A stretch of DNA of 64,000 bases. It comes from a bacterium. Its GTDB lineage: Bacteria > Acidobacteriota > Thermoanaerobaculia > Multivoradales > J023. A program made the translations under genes and the position numbers. Every line of letters starts with the position of its first letter. Position 1 is the first letter of the stretch. The notes below the pieces were generated by a model. That model made no database searches. It saw only the letters and a program-made list of their open reading frames with translations, and had not been told where the DNA came from. Below, one piece after another: positions 32,001 to 39,870 of this stretch. The DNA lies in assembly GCA_024226315.1 (NCBI GenBank), contig JAAELT010000685.1:18618-82617 (forward strand). The letters are read 5' to 3'.

Positions 32001-33062
32001 TACGCGTCTCTACGCGGCGTCGAAGCGGTTACGATATCCGACGTCCAACAGGAGATACTCGATAGCTCGACCACCTTGATCTCGTATTACTTAGCCGATG
32101 GAGAAGTGGTGGCCTGGGTGATCGATCAGGAGAGCGCGCAGATGATCTCCTTGGAGATAACCCCCGAGGAGCTTGAACACAAGGTCAGATGGCTTCGCCA
32201 GGAGATCGCGAGCGGGGAGTTCGACTTCGAAGCCGCGTCGGATCTCTATCGCAGTCTCTTCGGTCCCTTGAAAACCTACGTCCGCCATCAGGACCTGATC
32301 GTCATCCCACACGGGGTGCTGCACTACCTGCCCTTCGCCGTCCTCTGGGACGGTGAACGCAAGCGCTACCTGATCGAAGACTACACCTTGAGCTATGGGC
32401 CGAGCGCCAGCGCCCTGCGTTTCCTGAGAGCTCCTGCCATCGAGTACGACGGTAGCGCGTTGATTCTCGGCGACCCTGATGGGAGCCTGCCGGAAGCCGG
32501 GATCGAGGCGCGCCGCGTCGCTGAGATCTACGGCACCGAGGCCAAGCTCGCCACCGCGGCCACGGAGAGACTCCTCCGCGAGCAGGCCGGGAAGGTCGAC
32601 GTTCTGCACGTGGCGGCCCACGGCATTTACACCCATCACGCACCCCAACTCAGCTACGTCGAGCTCAGTCCGGACTCGGAGCACGACGGCAAGCTCGAAA
32701 TCCACGAGATCTTCGATCTCCCTCTCGAGGGGACCCAACTTGTCGTGCTCTCGGCGTGCAACACGGCTCTCGGCGAACTCAACGAGGGCGATGACATCGT
32801 CGGTCTGACGCGAGCCTTCCTCTATGCCGGCAGCCCGGCGGTGGTCATCACTCTGTGGCCGATCGAGGACGAGGCGTCCGCCGTCCTCATGGAGGCTTTT
32901 CACCGTCGCTTGCACGAAGGGCGGCCGGCTTCGGAGGCTCTACAGCAGGCTCAGCTCCAGGTCCTGACCCGGGAACGTTGGCGCTTACCGTATTACTGGT
33001 CTGCATTTACGTTGACGGGAAGGCCGACCGGGTCGAACCGATCAACCGATCCTCTTCATTGA
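29076..33062 (+). CDS. Exported TPR-CHAT protease
   Basis: 1328 aa, ATG at 29076 behind GAGGAGG. Signal peptide (LRVAFTILFFSLLTPPAPGQ). Two related N-terminal blocks (about 35-280 and 300-470, both starting with an L-x-x-AF-x-L-x-x-G-x-L-x-x-A pattern) are followed by a long TPR array (about 470-880). A helical linker (QSFLRQVASRAAPG, LHRRLLSLGREL) leads into a CHAT domain from about 1000 to the end: VIPHGVLHYLPFAVLWD, catalytic His in LHVAAHGIYTHH, catalytic Cys in VLSACNTALGE, LWPIEDEASAVLM and the closing LPYYWSAFTLTGR. All catalytic features are present. Single-gene unit behind promoter element 4; convergent with the next operon (25-bp gap). GC is somewhat lower than neighbours. Confidence 0.93.
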   Translation: MNRIRIIWLRVAFTILFFSLLTPPAPGQPTMSPGADDLLSDAFTLLDAGGLQSAVDKLEAALNLYRQEDRRHDVAGCLIVLGMTRGMLHGSEMSYEETLGPFEESRTIFTELMDPVGLWMALFAGSAASDAYGRYDEALEKLDLALEELDRLESSGKGLSIRQARLLGAVMRVPTNLAQALQMMQPLILKFARFMTWHLSGLVHHHLGDNPLALKAVETAWKLSGEMGPLSPVVKAELKPTVAAVCSDLEEIERSKFCTEVNSVLRDKSVVVKKEDEGKEEDLKDFNSLNRAHQLLDEAFKLQKSGDLKAAVERLEEALKIYRQADDRASLAGGLVLLGSFLKDSPDLHAVLAHFEESIGLLEELGDHLGLWTAWIGSAELCRLHGYYHEALIRQEQAFREIGKFEEDGDLTFEKLRIFYLIQGIPPSSVNGMEGTIEFLGPLLKPLITDLARWRTHRDRGLVLFDRAEYRCAQEELDEALRLNARAGEVGEFFATDTLTIQGAVYLAQGDYEAAEACFEKVREASRKLSNTDLEAQALIGLGEVDLGRGRYPEALSFSERALELTRLGQDHIQVARALILRGGIYLMQGQRDQAMAHFEDALQATEALYLSPVRIAALANISTILTQESRYEDALENQNEALSILRQFGNPREEGKLLLNLAETSYSLGRIDEAASYFDQSFTLARKAGDRVQAAFALSQYGMALSSLNHHEEARVRYEASLAIVRDVGDRRKQFEVLLALGWIAGEEKRHSEAITRTREALDLARQIGYRFGEGAAHLYLGIYDVACGREREALAELQEAQSIFQDLDLAYPQALTLASLAAVEHRQGHHQEAAMLLQGASDKFGSIAGEIHDPELVRTFSASLPQQIDRLTVAYAVQRGEVNTAFGYAERSRAQSFLRQVASRAAPGRDDDPLLTQERRLHRRLLSLGRELSQQFFRESKNPTRIQLLRTELGEVRSQYKKLMAEIKKSHPEYASLRGVEAVTISDVQQEILDSSTTLISYYLADGEVVAWVIDQESAQMISLEITPEELEHKVRWLRQEIASGEFDFEAASDLYRSLFGPLKTYVRHQDLIVIPHGVLHYLPFAVLWDGERKRYLIEDYTLSYGPSASALRFLRAPAIEYDGSALILGDPDGSLPEAGIEARRVAEIYGTEAKLATAATERLLREQAGKVDVLHVAAHGIYTHHAPQLSYVELSPDSEHDGKLEIHEIFDLPLEGTQLVVLSACNTALGELNEGDDIVGLTRAFLYAGSPAVVITLWPIEDEASAVLMEAFHRRLHEGRPASEALQQAQLQVLTRERWRLPYYWSAFTLTGRPTGSNRSTDPLH

Positions 33063-33087
33063 TGATTCCGTCTCTGACACTGATACG

Positions 33088-34041
33088 CTACTCCCAACGC
33101 AACTCCACTTGGTTCTGACGAAACCCCACCGAGCGTAGAACTTCGCTGTCGACATAATAGGGACTCAAGCCCTGTTCCCAACCCTTGAAGAACCGCAAGA
33201 CCTCACGAGCAATCTCCACCGACGGGTACTTGACGGCCACCCGCTGACGCGCCGCGCTGATTCGCACGACCGTCGGCTCGTCTAGATCGATCCACGACGC
33301 GAGGTCCGGACGGTAGAGGTCCTCACGCGAAAGCGCCAGATTTTCGAAGCTCCGCGGAAGCGAGGTCCGGGGTGCAGCCTCGGTACGATGGAGCACGAGA
33401 TCGTCGTCAGTGTGCTCGTCGCCCACTTGGCCGAGTCGCCACCGCGGCGCCGAAACCTCGGTCAGGACGAAGCGCTGGCCACCCTCGGCCACGGCGTCGT
33501 CGCCCTTCGCTTTCTTGATGTCCAGACCGACGAAGGCGTGTCCACCGTCGTCGTCATAGACCGTGACGAGGATGCTCTCAAAACCCGCTTCCGACAGGAG
33601 GGCATGTGCCAAGAGGCTCTTGTCCTCGCAGTCGCCCGTCATGAAGAAGGTCTCGCCCGGATAGCGGACGTAGTCACCGACCATGTGGTCGGAATCGTAG
33701 TTGTAGGGCACATACTGGGCGATGAAGAGCAACAGCTGGGCGAGGTCGCGCTCGCCCCAGCCGTTGCGTTCGGCGACGAACCGCGCTGCCGCCACTACCC
33801 GTTGCGCCACTCGGTCATGACGCGCCAGGGCCATCTGGTAGCTCAACGGAAAAACCGAGGTGTGTGGCAGATCGCCGTACTTTTCGAATTCTGCGGCCGG
33901 CAGCGCCAGGGTCAGGGTTACCGTCTTCCCCTTAAACTCGAAGGAGACTTCGCGCCGTAGCGGGACGATCGGCTCCGCTACCGCGAACGCCGCTGTCAGG
34001 AGGGCGGCGCAAACGCCACAGGTCCAGGATCTCGCCGCCAT
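33088..34041 (-). CDS. Exported transglutaminase-like cysteine protease
   Basis: 317 aa, ATG 34041. Signal peptide SWTCGVCAALLTAAFAVA. The core has the papain-like transglutaminase pattern: AQYVPYNYDSDH, nucleophile Cys in FFMTGDCEDKSLLAHALL and His in GGHAFVGLDI, with a following Asp. Such enzymes hydrolyse or crosslink peptides; the substrate is unknown. It is the last gene of a minus-strand unit (vWA, ABC transporter, unknown exported protein, then this), starting 4 bp after the preceding stop. It occupies the place held by SUMF1 proteins in the paralogous plus-strand module. Confidence 0.82.
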   Translation of the reverse strand: MAARSWTCGVCAALLTAAFAVAEPIVPLRREVSFEFKGKTVTLTLALPAAEFEKYGDLPHTSVFPLSYQMALARHDRVAQRVVAAARFVAERNGWGERDLAQLLLFIAQYVPYNYDSDHMVGDYVRYPGETFFMTGDCEDKSLLAHALLSEAGFESILVTVYDDDGGHAFVGLDIKKAKGDDAVAEGGQRFVLTEVSAPRWRLGQVGDEHTDDDLVLHRTEAAPRTSLPRSFENLALSREDLYRPDLASWIDLDEPTVVRISAARQRVAVKYPSVEIAREVLRFFKGWEQGLSPYYVDSEVLRSVGFRQNQVELRWE

Positions 34042-34045
34042 CGGA

Positions 34046-35557
34046 TCATTTCCCCGCTTCCCTGGGCTGGAAGGTTCTCGACGGCACGAACGTCGCACAC
34101 GAATCGTTCGACTGGAGAAGGGTTTCGATTTGCGCCGCCACCTCTTCGAGATAGCGCTTGACGCCGGTGTCGCTCGCGGCGCGGCGAATCATCTCCTGCG
34201 GAGTGTCGCGGGCGATAGGGCTCGAGGGTGGCAGATCGAAACCCCGGAACCAGTGACGGAAGAGTGGCCGCATCTGATCCTCGGGTTGGAAGATAAGGCC
34301 CGCCCGGGCGAGCCGGGCTTCGACCTCGAAGCTGCTTACGGATCCTCGTTTCGCCAGGCACAATCCAAGTCGAAGGACGTATTTCATTTTCTCCAGATGT
34401 TCGACCGTGACCAGGTTACCGACCTCGAAGTAGGAGTCGTCGACCCGGACGGTCAAGCGATCGACAGTGCCCGAAGATTCGTCAATCGGGATCCCTCGTC
34501 GGACGGCTTCGCTGCGTACCCGTGCGCGGACCTTGCCGAGGATGCGTCCGCCGATGTCCTGATCCACGATGTGGAGCTCGTTGTTACGATCGGACTCGAA
34601 GTAACGGCCACCCCGTTCGGCGGTCAGCCCCTTGAGATAGCCGGCGCTCTCGGTGACGGTGCGGGTCGAGAGGACGTCAAAGACGACGCCGGAGGGTAGT
34701 CTGTCCAATTCTTCACTCAGTGGACCAAGTCCCCTGGCGGTGACGTCCCAGCTGTCCTTTAGAAGAACGACGTAGTCGAGCTCCTCGACAGGATAGCCCT
34801 TCAAGAAAGCGGCTAGTTTCTTCAATATATTTTTCTTGTCGAGTTTTGCGACAGTTCTGATGTCCTGACGGCCAAAATCACTCAACTCTGCAAGAGTCCT
34901 GGACTCGCTGCCACGACTCACCGTGACGTCCTTCGAGATTTTCACCCATATCACCTGGAGGTCGATGCGGGAATCAATTGAATTTTTCTTCCAATCGAGA
35001 CTCCAAGTGACCAGAGGCGCGAGGGCCAGAGCGTGAGAGGTGGCAATGACCGCCAGGGTTGCCCGGATCGGCTCGTGCTCCTGCCCGGCTCCAAGCTGAA
35101 CCAACTCGACCGGCTCGCGAAACCGCAGCTCGACGTGCTCCTCCCCTAAAGGCTTCGCCTGTACGTAGCCAAGCTCAGGTGCCGTGAGCTTGGCCTTTCC
35201 CGCCTCCTTGTGACCGAGAAACTCTGTGGACTCGTAATAAAGAAAGCTGGCTGCCTTCTCCGTCACCCTGGCGAAGAGCGCGTCGGGAACCACGTCGATC
35301 CTGCTCAGTGAGTTGACGTAGGGCTTGCCGAGCTTCCCGTCGCAGACCCGATGCACATAATAGGGGACGTCGCCTTTACCGTAGATCAGGTCGCTCGAGG
35401 TGAGACCGACACTCGTTCCTTTATCTTGAAAAGCCCAGATGTAGCTCCGCAAGACGCCGTCGGTCTCTGGGACCGCGGGTAGCTCCGGGCAGGAGGCCGC
35501 TGCCGGCGTGGACGCCAGCAGGGCCGCAACAATCAACCATCCGCTCAGCTGTCTCAT
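34046..35557 (-). CDS. Exported protein of unknown function in a vWA-ABC module
   Basis: 503 aa, ATG 35557 one base after the transporter stop, with GGAGG upstream. Signal peptide MRQLSGWLIVAALLASTPAAA. The N-terminal part (about 35-170) is beta-rich and may be SH3-like, as in the vWA proteins next to it. A central segment (LEELDYVVLLKDSWDV...LPSGVVFDVLSTRTVTESAGYLKGLTAERGGRYF) has the strand-helix order of a vWA/Rossmann domain but lacks a DxSxS metal site. The C-terminus is helical and ends with two acidic/aromatic turns. No family assigned. Probably a periplasmic subunit of the transporter complex. Confidence 0.75.
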   Translation of the reverse strand: MRQLSGWLIVAALLASTPAAASCPELPAVPETDGVLRSYIWAFQDKGTSVGLTSSDLIYGKGDVPYYVHRVCDGKLGKPYVNSLSRIDVVPDALFARVTEKAASFLYYESTEFLGHKEAGKAKLTAPELGYVQAKPLGEEHVELRFREPVELVQLGAGQEHEPIRATLAVIATSHALALAPLVTWSLDWKKNSIDSRIDLQVIWVKISKDVTVSRGSESRTLAELSDFGRQDIRTVAKLDKKNILKKLAAFLKGYPVEELDYVVLLKDSWDVTARGLGPLSEELDRLPSGVVFDVLSTRTVTESAGYLKGLTAERGGRYFESDRNNELHIVDQDIGGRILGKVRARVRSEAVRRGIPIDESSGTVDRLTVRVDDSYFEVGNLVTVEHLEKMKYVLRLGLCLAKRGSVSSFEVEARLARAGLIFQPEDQMRPLFRHWFRGFDLPPSSPIARDTPQEMIRRAASDTGVKRYLEEVAAQIETLLQSNDSCATFVPSRTFQPREAGK

Positions 35558-35558
35558 C

Positions 35559-37904
35559 TCAGCCTCCAAATCCTTCAACCGGATCGGTTCGTCCCGCCCT
35601 ATACGCGGGGATGACGGAAAACACCAACGCCAGCCCAAGGCCGAGCAGCACCACCTTGCCGAAGAACGGATCTGTGGGGCCGAGGAGCCGGGCGAAATTG
35701 GCACTCTGGTAGTGGGTTTCGACGAACTCTCGCAAACGCTCGACGACAAACGAACCGGCGTAATAGCCGGCCAGCGTGCCGACCAGGGCGGCCATGATCG
35801 CGTTCCAGATATAGATCACGCTGATGTCGCCGTTGCGCATGCCGAGGAGCTTCAGAAGAACGATCTCCTTGAGCCGGAGTTGCACCCCGATCGCGATGTT
35901 GCCGGCGATTACCATACCGGCGATCAGAAGCACCAGACCCACTAGGCCACGGATCACCAGGTTCGCCAGCCGTCGAGTGTGGATTACCCACTGATAGTTG
36001 AAGATCTCCGCCTGTGCCTGGTAACCCATGGCAACGATTTCGCGGTGGGTGGGGATCACCTGGTCGAGGTTCGTGAGGTAGACGTGGGCGCGCTCTTCCC
36101 AGGGGAAGTCGATAAGCGACGTCAACTGCGCGTCGCCCTGCGTCCAGGCGTCGCGGGTCTTGTTGAACGGCAGCTCAAACGTGCGGCGCTCGTCGAGCCG
36201 CCATTTCTCGAGCAGTAGCTGGGTGATCCGCGGGAAGTAGAAGTTGCGGTCGGACTCGGCGCGGGCCACCACGCCGACGATCCGAAGCGGCAAACGCACG
36301 ATCTCCATCTCGACGTTTTCGTGCATCGTCTCGATGGTCACGCCCGCCGGCGGCCGGGCAACAGCAAAGCGGAGCGGACGGCCGATGAGATCACGGCGGA
36401 GTGCGTCGGAGACCCCCTCGTCGGGAACCTCGAAGAGCCGTGGAATGTTGCGCTCCGAGACGACGACCTCGAGAGCTGCCTCGGAGCTGAAACCGCTGCC
36501 GGCGGTGAAGACGAGCTTCTCGAGCTCCGGATCGTCGTCAGCGAGGCCGAAAACGGTTTCGAAACGCTCGCGCCCGCGGCGGTCCCGAACCCGGTAGATC
36601 CCCTCGCGCCGAGGCACCACCGCCTGTACGCCGGGAAGCGCCAGCATGCGGTCCCGGTCCGGCAGACGATCGTCGGCCAACAGGTGGCCGGCCTGGACGG
36701 GGACGCTGATCCGGTTGAGCCGCGAGCCCTGACGGATGAGCTCGTCGAGGAGCTCCCGGGTACCTGCCTCCAGCGACCACAACAGGGTGAGCTGAAAGGC
36801 GCCCGTCACCAGCGCCCCGAGGGCCAGCATGGTAAAGAGCCAGCTGCGAAAAAGGTCTCGCGTGGCCAGCTCCAGCTGCAGCCCCAACGAAGTGCGGGGA
36901 ACCAGCGACCGCAGCCAGCCCAGGAAAGCCGGCGGGCGGAGCCGGCCGGCCTCTTCCGGGTCCTCGTCCTCCAGAGCCTGGTCTTTCGGGTCCTCCGAGG
37001 GACCATCTTTCGCGGCCAGGTCTGCCGCGGAAGGCGACTGGTCCGGCACCGGGCTTTCTTCGAGGGTTTCCTCCTCTTCGACTTGCAGGCTCTCTTCCGG
37101 CACGGGCTCCAGACTCTCGTCGGGAGCGTTCTTCAGCGCCGGGTCCTCGTCCGATCCGGTCTCTCTGGCTACGGTTTCGGGCCGCGATTTGCGGTGGCAG
37201 ACCTCGAGGCGTCCGTCGTGCAGCTCGTAGACCACGTGAGCGTCGTCGAAGATGCGATCGTGGGAGACGACGACGATCGTGCGTCCGGCCTCGCAGAGCT
37301 TGTTGAGGATGGTGAAGACCTCTTCTTTCAGCTCCGGGTCGAGGCTGGCGGTAGGCTCGTCGGCGAGCACGAAGAGAGGCTCTGAGGCGAGGGCCCGCAA
37401 GATGGCCGCGCGCTGGCGCTGGCCGCCGCTCAAGGTCTTGCGGCGTTTGGAAAGAATCGCCTCGGCGTCGAGCTCTTCGGACCGGTAGACGGTGGTGATG
37501 AGCTCCTCGAGAGCCTGGCGCTCGGCGGCTCCGCGCCGGCCGTGAATCCGCAGCGGGAGCTCGACGTTGGCGCGCACGTCGAGGTGGTCGAAGAGTCGGT
37601 CTTCCTGGAAAATGAAACCGATCGAGTGGGCCCGCAGTTCCTCCTGCTCGCTCCACGGCATGATCCGGCGACCGTTGCGCACCGTCTCGTCGGCGAGGCG
37701 GTAATTCCCCGAGTAGCGGTTGTCGACCAGGCCCAGGATTCGCAAAAGCGTCGACTTGCCACAGCCGCTTTCGCCACGGATGGCAACGAACTGGCCCCGC
37801 CAGACATCGAGGTCGAGCCCATTGAGGACCACGTGCTCCCCGCCGCCGCCTTTCGGGTAGCTCTTGCGAATCCCGCGCAGCTGAAGGATCGGTTCTTCGG
37901 TCAT
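35559..37904 (-). CDS. Fused ABC ATPase-FtsX permease (MacB-like)
   Basis: 781 aa. Residues 1-225 are an ABC ATPase of the LolD/MacB class: Walker A GESGCGKST, Q-loop FIFQEDRLFDH, signature LSGGQRQR, Walker B FVLADEPTASLD, His switch VVVSHD. An acidic low-complexity linker (about 245-315, rich in Glu, Asp and Pro) leads to a first membrane helix (FTMLALGALVTGAFQLTLLWS), a periplasmic MacB-type domain, and three FtsX helices at the C-terminus (LVIRGLVGLVLLIAGMVIAG, VIYIWNAIMAALVGTLAGYY, VVLLGLGLALVFSVIPAYRAG). Such machines transmit ATP hydrolysis to periplasmic partners without moving solute across the inner membrane. Lies 11 bp after a vWA gene and 1 bp before the next start. Paralogue at 56226. 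Confidence 0.92.
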   Translation of the reverse strand: MTEEPILQLRGIRKSYPKGGGGEHVVLNGLDLDVWRGQFVAIRGESGCGKSTLLRILGLVDNRYSGNYRLADETVRNGRRIMPWSEQEELRAHSIGFIFQEDRLFDHLDVRANVELPLRIHGRRGAAERQALEELITTVYRSEELDAEAILSKRRKTLSGGQRQRAAILRALASEPLFVLADEPTASLDPELKEEVFTILNKLCEAGRTIVVVSHDRIFDDAHVVYELHDGRLEVCHRKSRPETVARETGSDEDPALKNAPDESLEPVPEESLQVEEEETLEESPVPDQSPSAADLAAKDGPSEDPKDQALEDEDPEEAGRLRPPAFLGWLRSLVPRTSLGLQLELATRDLFRSWLFTMLALGALVTGAFQLTLLWSLEAGTRELLDELIRQGSRLNRISVPVQAGHLLADDRLPDRDRMLALPGVQAVVPRREGIYRVRDRRGRERFETVFGLADDDPELEKLVFTAGSGFSSEAALEVVVSERNIPRLFEVPDEGVSDALRRDLIGRPLRFAVARPPAGVTIETMHENVEMEIVRLPLRIVGVVARAESDRNFYFPRITQLLLEKWRLDERRTFELPFNKTRDAWTQGDAQLTSLIDFPWEERAHVYLTNLDQVIPTHREIVAMGYQAQAEIFNYQWVIHTRRLANLVIRGLVGLVLLIAGMVIAGNIAIGVQLRLKEIVLLKLLGMRNGDISVIYIWNAIMAALVGTLAGYYAGSFVVERLREFVETHYQSANFARLLGPTDPFFGKVVLLGLGLALVFSVIPAYRAGRTDPVEGFGG

Positions 37905-37915
37905 CGCAGGCTCCT

Positions 37916-39757
37916 TTAAGGAAGGTAGGAGAGCTTCATCCAGGCCTGGGGTGCCTTGTGGAAGTCCGCCGTCGCGACCTCGAGGAAGCTGCTCAATTTG
38001 CCGCCGGCCTCGCCGATCCGCTTCTGGAGTTGGAGCCTTTCGCGCGGCGAGAGCCCACAGAGGTATTCGAGCGAAAAACCCATAAGCGTGGTGCGGAAGT
38101 GGATCCCGAGCTTCTTCTCGATGAGCTCCTGGAGCTCGGCACGGTGGTCGATGTCCTCGCCGAGCATCGCTTTCAGGTTCTCGCGAACGCCGCTGCGCAG
38201 GTCGTCGCAGGAGACGCTGCTGTCGGAGAGCAGGCTGAAGAAGGTGATCAGCTGCTCGATGGTCTCCTTCTCCACAAGCACCTGTTCCTGGTAGAGATCG
38301 TCCTGCTCGAACATCCAACCCTCGCGGATGACCAGGCCGCCCTCGGTGATGTTGAACTCTTTGGCCGCTTCCTGGAGACGGTTGATGAGCTCGCTGTCGA
38401 GCACCTTGAGCGGCAACACGGTGTAGTCCCGGTCGCCGGGGATCGCGGTGTCGGCGATCGCCTCGGCGGTCTTGGCAACTCTCTTGGTCGTTCCTTCCAT
38501 CAGTCTCTTGATATGCGTAGGGAAGGAGCGGCTGATTCCTACCGAGTCGTGGGGATAGAATTCGCCGCCGGTGTCGTTGGCCAGCTTACCGAGAGTAATC
38601 TTGAGGCTGCCGCCGTCCTCGGAACCTGCCTGGAGCGCGTACACGTGGATGAACTGCGATGCCAAAAGGGAGGCCACCTCGGCCGCGTTCTGACCACGGC
38701 CTACCCGGCCGTCCAGCCCCACGGTCGTAGGCTTGGCGTCGGCGTTGGCGACGACGATCGCCGCCCGATGACTGCCGCTCTGACCGAAGCCGCTCGCCCA
38801 GTTGAACTGGCTGGCGGCGATGACCGCCGCGTCGAGCACCGGCTCGGCCTCGTCGCCGCCCCCCGTCATCTTGCTTGCCATCTCGCGCAGTCGCTTCACG
38901 GCGACGTCGATCGTCGTCGCCTTGACGATCTCGACCGGGGTACCGTCATCGATGTCGCGGTAGAAGACGAACCCCACCCGAACGTCTCCCGCCTGTGCGC
39001 CCATGCTGCGCAGGAGCGTCTCGATCGTCGCCGCCATCTCGTTGGCGTAAGGCGCCATCGAGCCCGTCGCGTCGAAGACGACGCAGAACGTGACGTTCGA
39101 CAGGACCTCCCGAATCTCGTCGTCGGTCAGGTCCGTCTCGACGGTGGCGGTCGGCACATAGGCCGGGATCAACACTTGATAGATCCGCTTGTCGCTCCCC
39201 GTGACGGTCGGGATCAGCGAGCTGTCGAGGATCGGGTAGGGGACGAGCTCCTTGGGCAGGGCGCGTGAGATCAGCTTCTCCTCCGCGTACGACGGACCGT
39301 AGCTTTTGATGTTGCCGGTGTTGGCGTACTGCTCGATGGTCGCCCGGTCCTTCCACACCTTGACCTCGGGCCGCTCGTCGAACGACAGGACGGAGGGCTG
39401 GAAGTGAAGGCCCTCACGGCTGTTCCACTCGATCGCCTGCTTCGCCCGGACGAAGCCGACGCGTCCGCCAGTCGCCTGCTGGTCGGTGATCTTGACCATG
39501 CCGTCCACCTCGGCGAGGACGAAGTAGGGTCTCAGGACCTCGAGCTGAAAAGCCTCGTCGCTACCGTCTTTGGTGCTCGTGGCGTGGATGTTGTCGGAAG
39601 CGGCGACCACCTTCTTGATCACCGCCGTGCCGGGCACCTTGACGAAGGATTCGGCAAGGACGGCGAAAGGTAGCGCCACGAGGCCGAGGAGCCCCGCGGC
39701 AAGGGTCGTCCGCGGCTTGGAGAGCCGGGACCTGGGAACATCGTGCCGCACGCTCAT
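37916..39757 (-). CDS. Exported SH3-like/vWA domain protein
   Basis: 613 aa, ATG 39757. Signal peptide TTLAAGLLGLVALPFAVLA. The N-terminal about 130 residues are beta-rich and SH3-like (VLRPYFVLAEVDGMVKITD, GRVGFVRAKQAIEW). The vWA domain (about 255-440) has the metal-site motif FDATGSM and a Gly-rich GGGDEAEPVLDA loop. It is followed by a helical domain with LIEKKLGIHFRTTLMGFSLEYL. vWA domains bind partners through a divalent metal. First gene of the four-gene unit behind promoter element 5, upstream of the MacB-like transporter. Paralogous to 39871-41700 and more distantly to 52154 and 54175. Confidence 0.88.
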   Translation of the reverse strand: MSVRHDVPRSRLSKPRTTLAAGLLGLVALPFAVLAESFVKVPGTAVIKKVVAASDNIHATSTKDGSDEAFQLEVLRPYFVLAEVDGMVKITDQQATGGRVGFVRAKQAIEWNSREGLHFQPSVLSFDERPEVKVWKDRATIEQYANTGNIKSYGPSYAEEKLISRALPKELVPYPILDSSLIPTVTGSDKRIYQVLIPAYVPTATVETDLTDDEIREVLSNVTFCVVFDATGSMAPYANEMAATIETLLRSMGAQAGDVRVGFVFYRDIDDGTPVEIVKATTIDVAVKRLREMASKMTGGGDEAEPVLDAAVIAASQFNWASGFGQSGSHRAAIVVANADAKPTTVGLDGRVGRGQNAAEVASLLASQFIHVYALQAGSEDGGSLKITLGKLANDTGGEFYPHDSVGISRSFPTHIKRLMEGTTKRVAKTAEAIADTAIPGDRDYTVLPLKVLDSELINRLQEAAKEFNITEGGLVIREGWMFEQDDLYQEQVLVEKETIEQLITFFSLLSDSSVSCDDLRSGVRENLKAMLGEDIDHRAELQELIEKKLGIHFRTTLMGFSLEYLCGLSPRERLQLQKRIGEAGGKLSSFLEVATADFHKAPQAWMKLSYLP

Positions 39758-39832
39758 GAAGATCTCCCTTGGTTGATCTGACCCAGCGACGAGCGTCAGG
39801 CTCGAGTGGGCACCTTGTAACTGATCGGGATT

Positions 39833-39857
39833 GACACCGCGTGAGGTGGTTTGTTCA
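39833..39857 (-). promoter_or_regulatory. ECF-type promoter element 5 (for vWA gene at 39757)
   Basis: Read on the minus strand: TGAACAA and CGGTGTC, GAAC-17-GTC, 75 bases before the ATG at 39757. It lies just downstream of the preceding vWA gene's stop (39871). Confidence 0.72.
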
Positions 39858-39870
39858 GCGCAAGTCAGCC